Source of the DNA: Candidatus Anaerotignum merdipullorum
GTDB lineage: Bacteria; Bacillota; Clostridia; Lachnospirales; Anaerotignaceae
Length of the DNA: 55,768 nucleotides
Direction of reading: 5' to 3'
Assembly: GCA_019115165.1 (NCBI GenBank)
Contig: DXEB01000040.1
Coordinates: 1 to 55,768 of the forward strand
Shown in pieces: positions 53,044-55,768 of this stretch. Both the position numbers and the translations under genes were made by a program. Position 1 is the stretch's first letter, and each line of letters starts with the position of its first letter. The notes below the pieces were generated by a model. The model was not told the origin of the DNA, made no database searches, and worked only from the letters and a program-made list of their open reading frames with translations.

Positions 53044-53568
53044 CTATTTAATGACACATTGACACATCTGCATGGTTGTCAGCGCCGCCGCATGACTTTC
53101 TGGTGTCACGCCTGCACAGCAGGATGCATCTATGATTACTTTCACTTCCGGCATTCGTGTTTTCAGCAAAATAGCATTGGACACCACACAAATATCTGTA
53201 CAGAGTCCAACCAACTCTATTTCCACTTCGTCCTGCCCAATTGTTTCAAAATACAGCATGTCTGCAAGTGCCTGAGAACCAAAGGTATCTTTGTTTACCA
53301 CAACAGCACCGCTTAACTCCTTTGCCACTTTTTCCTGGATTTCCCAACCTCTGGTTCCTTCTACGCAATGCACCACTGGCAGTAATTTTCCTTCTTGGGT
53401 TTCCAAATAATTGGATCCATGTGTATCTCTTGTCGCATAAATACAGTCCTTGGGATATTCCTTGATTTTTTCTACGACCCGATCCACAATGGCTTCTGCT
53501 TCCTTTGTACCAAGTGCACCATCAATAAAATCATTCTGCATATCTATTACGACCAGCAATTTTTTCAT
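53044..53568 (-). CDS. Isochorismatase-fold cysteine hydrolase (nicotinamidase-like)
   Basis: A 174-residue enzyme with the triad region VVIDMQNDFIDG (Asp), the Lys within LPVVHCVEGTRGWEI (exact residue uncertain) and the nucleophile Cys in GLCTDICVVSNAI. Nicotinamide to nicotinate is the commonest activity of this subgroup, but the second metal-binding motif of PncA is not evident, so another amidase is possible. I choose the second ATG (53568) because AAGGATGG is spaced for it. Probable operon with the aminopeptidase; divergent from proS. Confidence 0.85.
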   Translation of the reverse strand: MKKLLVVIDMQNDFIDGALGTKEAEAIVDRVVEKIKEYPKDCIYATRDTHGSNYLETQEGKLLPVVHCVEGTRGWEIQEKVAKELSGAVVVNKDTFGSQALADMLYFETIGQDEVEIELVGLCTDICVVSNAILLKTRMPEVKVIIDASCCAGVTPESHAAALTTMQMCQCVIK

Positions 53569-53738
53569 ATACATCCATCCTTTCGATGTGTTTGTTTTCT
53601 GTTATTCTATCATGCCCGCCCCCGGCTTTCAACCGTCTGTCCCGTTCCGATGGGCAAACGCGTTTCTGTGCCGCCTGTCGGTGTTCCATCTCTTCCGCTG
53701 CTCCGGACAAAATTCTTTCGTTTTCCCGTCGGTTTTCC

Positions 53739-53768
53739 TTGACAGCACAAGGCATTTCGGTTTATGAT
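53739..53768 (+). promoter_or_regulatory. Promoter of the T-box/proS transcript
   Basis: Perfect TTGACA (53739-53744), 18-base spacer, TATGAT (53763-53768). The start would fall near 53775, exactly at the T-box leader. Confidence 0.85.
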
Positions 53769-53774
53769 AGTAGC

Positions 53775-54008
53775 TGATATCGGCGATGAGCGGGAATAGT
53801 ACATCAGTCATTTGTCTTCAGAAAATAGGCGGTAGATGCAAGCCTTGGCAAACCTTTTGGAACCCACCCCGTTCGCTCCGCAGGGAAAATGCGGCGTATC
53901 CCCGGCGTTAACGGATTTCGAGTGGACAGCGGGTATTCCTGCTGTCAAGGAGGGTGGCACCGCCAATGATACCTTGGTCCCTTTGTATGGGACGAAGGTT
54001 TTTTTTTG
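53775..54008 (+). promoter_or_regulatory. T-box riboswitch (proline specifier) upstream of proS
   Basis: The leader senses uncharged tRNA and lets transcription continue into proS. Stem I spans about 53788-53878 (GAGCG with CGCTC), with the GGGAATAGTA region, the GGCGGTAGATGCAAGCC apical block and a specifier GAA-CCC-A (CCC at 53863-53865). Stem III is GACAGCGGG/CCTGCTGTC. The T-box sequence AGGGTGGCACCGC is at 53951-53963. The competing terminator pairs ACCTTGGTCCC (53971-53981) with GGGACGAAGGT (53989-53999), followed by nine T. Confidence 0.95.
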
Positions 54009-54075
54009 CAAATATACCATCTCACCCGGTATCCAATCGTCGACCAAATTTTCAAAGAATAAAGGAGGAACCATT

Positions 54076-55512
54076 ATGGCAAAAGAAAAAAAACTTGTAG
54101 AATCCATTACCGATATGGAACTGGATTTTCCCCAGTGGTATACAGATGTCGTAAAAAAAGCGGATCTGACATCCTATTCATCCTTAAAAGGCTGCATGAT
54201 CATCCGTCCTTATGGATATGCCATCTGGGAATTGATTCAAAAACAACTGGATGAACGCTTTAAGGAGACCGGACACGAAAATGTATATATGCCTCTGTTT
54301 ATCCCGGAAAGTCTGCTGCAAAAAGAAAAGGATCATGTGGAAGGATTTGCGCCTGAAGTTGCTTGGGTGACTCATGGCGGCGAAAAACAGTTGGAAGAGA
54401 GGATTTGTGTTCGTCCGACATCCGAAACATTGTTCTGTGAGCATTACGCCAATATTATCCAATCCTATCGAGATCTGCCGAAGCTGTATAATCAGTGGTG
54501 TTCTGTTGTACGTTGGGAAAAAACCACCCGCCCATTTCTGCGCACCATGGAATTTTTATGGCAAGAAGGGCATACCGCACACGCGACCGCAGAAGAGGCT
54601 CAGGAAGAAACCCTGCGCATGCTCAATGTATATGCGGATTTCTGCCGTGATGTGCTGTCCATTCCTGTCATCAAAGGAGAAAAGACAGCAAAAGAACGAT
54701 TTGCAGGTGCTGCACATACCTATACGATTGAAAGTCTGATGCACGATGGCAAAGCTCTGCAATCCGGCACCAGCCATAACTTTGGCGACGGTTTTGCAAG
54801 GGCATTTGACATTCAGTATACTGACAAAGACAATCAGCTGCAATATGTACATCAGACCAGCTGGGGCATGACCACTCGTCTGATTGGCGCCATCATCATG
54901 GTGCACGGCGATAACAGCGGACTGGTACTGCCTCCTAAAATTGCACCGATACAATTGGTTATTGTTCCCATTGCACAGCATAAAGAAGGTGTCTTGGAAA
55001 AAGCGATGGAGCTGAAGAACAAGCTGTCTGCTGTCTGCCGCGTAAAATTAGATGATTCCGACAAGTCTGCCGGCTGGAAATTCAGCGAATATGAAATGAA
55101 GGGCGTTCCTATCCGTCTGGAGATCGGTCCAAAAGACATCGCACAAAATCAAGCCGTACTGGCAAGACGGGATACGGGAGAAAAAATTGTCGTATCTCTA
55201 GACGAACTGGAGAAAACAATTCTCGCTTTGCTGGATAGCATTCAGGCAAACCTGCTGCAAAAGGCAACAGAACGCCGAGATTCCAAGACCTATCTTGCCC
55301 ATAATATGGAAGAATTCGAACAGATTCTGAACGAAACGCCCGGATTCATCAAAGCAATGTGGTGCGGAGATCAGGCATGCGAAGATGCCATCAAAGAAAA
55401 AACGGCTGCCACCAGCAGATGTATCCCCTTTGAACAAGAAGAAATTGACCATGTTTGTGTATGCTGTGGAAAACCTGCGAAACACATGGTTTACTGGGGC
55501 AGAGCATATTGA
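54076..55512 (+). CDS. proS: Prolyl-tRNA synthetase, archaeal/eukaryote-like short type
   Basis: Charges tRNA-Pro with proline. At 478 residues, without the insertion domain of the E. coli type, and ending in a C-terminal Tyr (YWGRAY), it belongs to the ProRS type typical of archaea, eukaryotes and some bacteria. Class II motifs are visible: motif 1 near [12 protein letters not shown], motif 2 [22 protein letters not shown], and motif 3 near [14 protein letters not shown]-terminal zinc-like Cys set (CGDQAC, CVCCGK) completes it. AAAGGAGG precedes ATG 54076. The frame also stays open through the T-box leader, but that is coincidental. Controlled by the T-box. Confidence 0.97.
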   Translation: MAKEKKLVESITDMELDFPQWYTDVVKKADLTSYSSLKGCMIIRPYGYAIWELIQKQLDERFKETGHENVYMPLFIPESLLQKEKDHVEGFAPEVAWVTHGGEKQLEERICVRPTSETLFCEHYANIIQSYRDLPKLYNQWCSVVRWEKTTRPFLRTMEFLWQEGHTAHATAEEAQEETLRMLNVYADFCRDVLSIPVIKGEKTAKERFAGAAHTYTIESLMHDGKALQSGTSHNFGDGFARAFDIQYTDKDNQLQYVHQTSWGMTTRLIGAIIMVHGDNSGLVLPPKIAPIQLVIVPIAQHKEGVLEKAMELKNKLSAVCRVKLDDSDKSAGWKFSEYEMKGVPIRLEIGPKDIAQNQAVLARRDTGEKIVVSLDELEKTILALLDSIQANLLQKATERRDSKTYLAHNMEEFEQILNETPGFIKAMWCGDQACEDAIKEKTAATSRCIPFEQEEIDHVCVCCGKPAKHMVYWGRAY

Positions 55513-55540
55513 TTTTTATGTTCATATTGATTTTTATGTT
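55505..55540. repeat. Tandem 18-bp duplication across the proS stop codon
   Basis: CATATTGATTTTTATGTT occurs twice, head to tail (55505-55522 and 55523-55540). The first copy contains the proS stop TGA at 55510-55512. Confidence 0.9.
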
Positions 55541-55648
55541 TCAAATACAGCTATAAAAAACTGTATCTAAGCATATATTTGGTACTTTCTACCACGCAAA
55601 AAATTGTTTCAAATTGATAAAACAGTCGTTGATAAAGAAAGAATCTCT

Positions 55649-55683
55649 GGAAAAGGCAGCCTTTCCTGCCTTTTCCTTTTTTT
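55649..55683 (+). terminator. Terminator of proS
   Basis: GGAAAAGGCAG (55649-55659) pairs exactly with CTGCCTTTTCC (55666-55676), followed by seven T. The remaining 85 bases to the window end show no gene. Confidence 0.9.
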
Positions 55684-55768
55684 GAGTTACAGCATTTCTA
55701 ATAATGGATGAAAAGATACCAATAGCAGCTGCTGGGTTATTGCATTTTTGATTTCAACGCTTTTCCAA

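Noticed and set aside
53836-54075. Open frame continuing proS upstream by 80 codons
   Set aside because: It runs through the specifier stem, T-box and terminator, and AAAGGAGG precedes the internal ATG at 54076. The upstream part is leader RNA, not protein.

Overview
The window looks like chromosomal DNA of a low-GC, anaerobic, Gram-positive Clostridia member, most likely a Lachnospirales-type gut or sediment fermenter; I cannot name the species. Signs are strong AGGAGG ribosome sites, TTGACA/TATAAT promoters, Rho-independent terminators, a T-box leader, a glycyl radical enzyme, an NAD-type isocitrate dehydrogenase beside aconitase, and an archaeal/eukaryote-type prolyl-tRNA synthetase. There is no prophage, intact insertion sequence, CRISPR array or rRNA. 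Most genes are housekeeping, arranged as many short operons of 1 to 3 genes.

Left part (1-21 kb). The window opens inside an aconitase gene followed by isocitrate dehydrogenase, the oxidative branch to 2-oxoglutarate. A minus-strand cluster follows: cupin-type XRE regulator, glycyl radical enzyme (GRE), then its radical-SAM activase, with an intrinsic terminator between enzyme and activase. The GRE has the glycyl loop and thiyl cysteine, but valine stands where the dehydratase and C-S/C-N lyase GREs carry the catalytic glutamate. This is the best candidate for undescribed chemistry. Then come a GNAT/DUF2156 pair, mutY, a compact formate/nitrite-type channel divergent from D-serine dehydratase, a lysA-like decarboxylase, a KdpDE-like two-component system without Kdp genes, a secreted GH10-like protein and a fused aroE-aroK gene.

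Middle (20.6-41 kb). An XRE/DUF3796 regulator-membrane pair, coaBC, a DUF4397 protein, tRNA-Leu(CAA), cyclophilin, a metallophosphoesterase, two convergent Y-family DNA polymerases flanking a flavin reductase, and an ornithine-cyclodeaminase-family gene with a BrnQ carrier and a divergent XRE regulator. Next are a lipoprotein nuclease, 5-formyl-THF cyclo-ligase, and a compact panB - aminotransferase - cyclase operon. panB needs a folate C1 unit and a branched 2-oxo acid, and the neighbours could supply both, so a linked pathway is plausible but unproven.

Right part (41-55.8 kb). TrmH-type methyltransferase, a LUD protein, a hydrolase, GNAT and DUF188 genes; a MerR regulator divergent from an unknown membrane protein through a textbook 19-bp-spacer MerR promoter; fumC-maeB (fumarate to malate to pyruvate); a thiamine-binding protein with a HAD phosphatase; an isochorismatase-fold hydrolase and M29 aminopeptidase upstream of two coupled unknown genes; and proS under a proline T-box.

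Several intergenic stretches hold start-less or frame-broken open frames on the minus strand that may be gene remnants. They are listed with low confidence because short peptides read by eye are easily over-interpreted. All family calls come from reading motifs in translated sequence; no database search was run.
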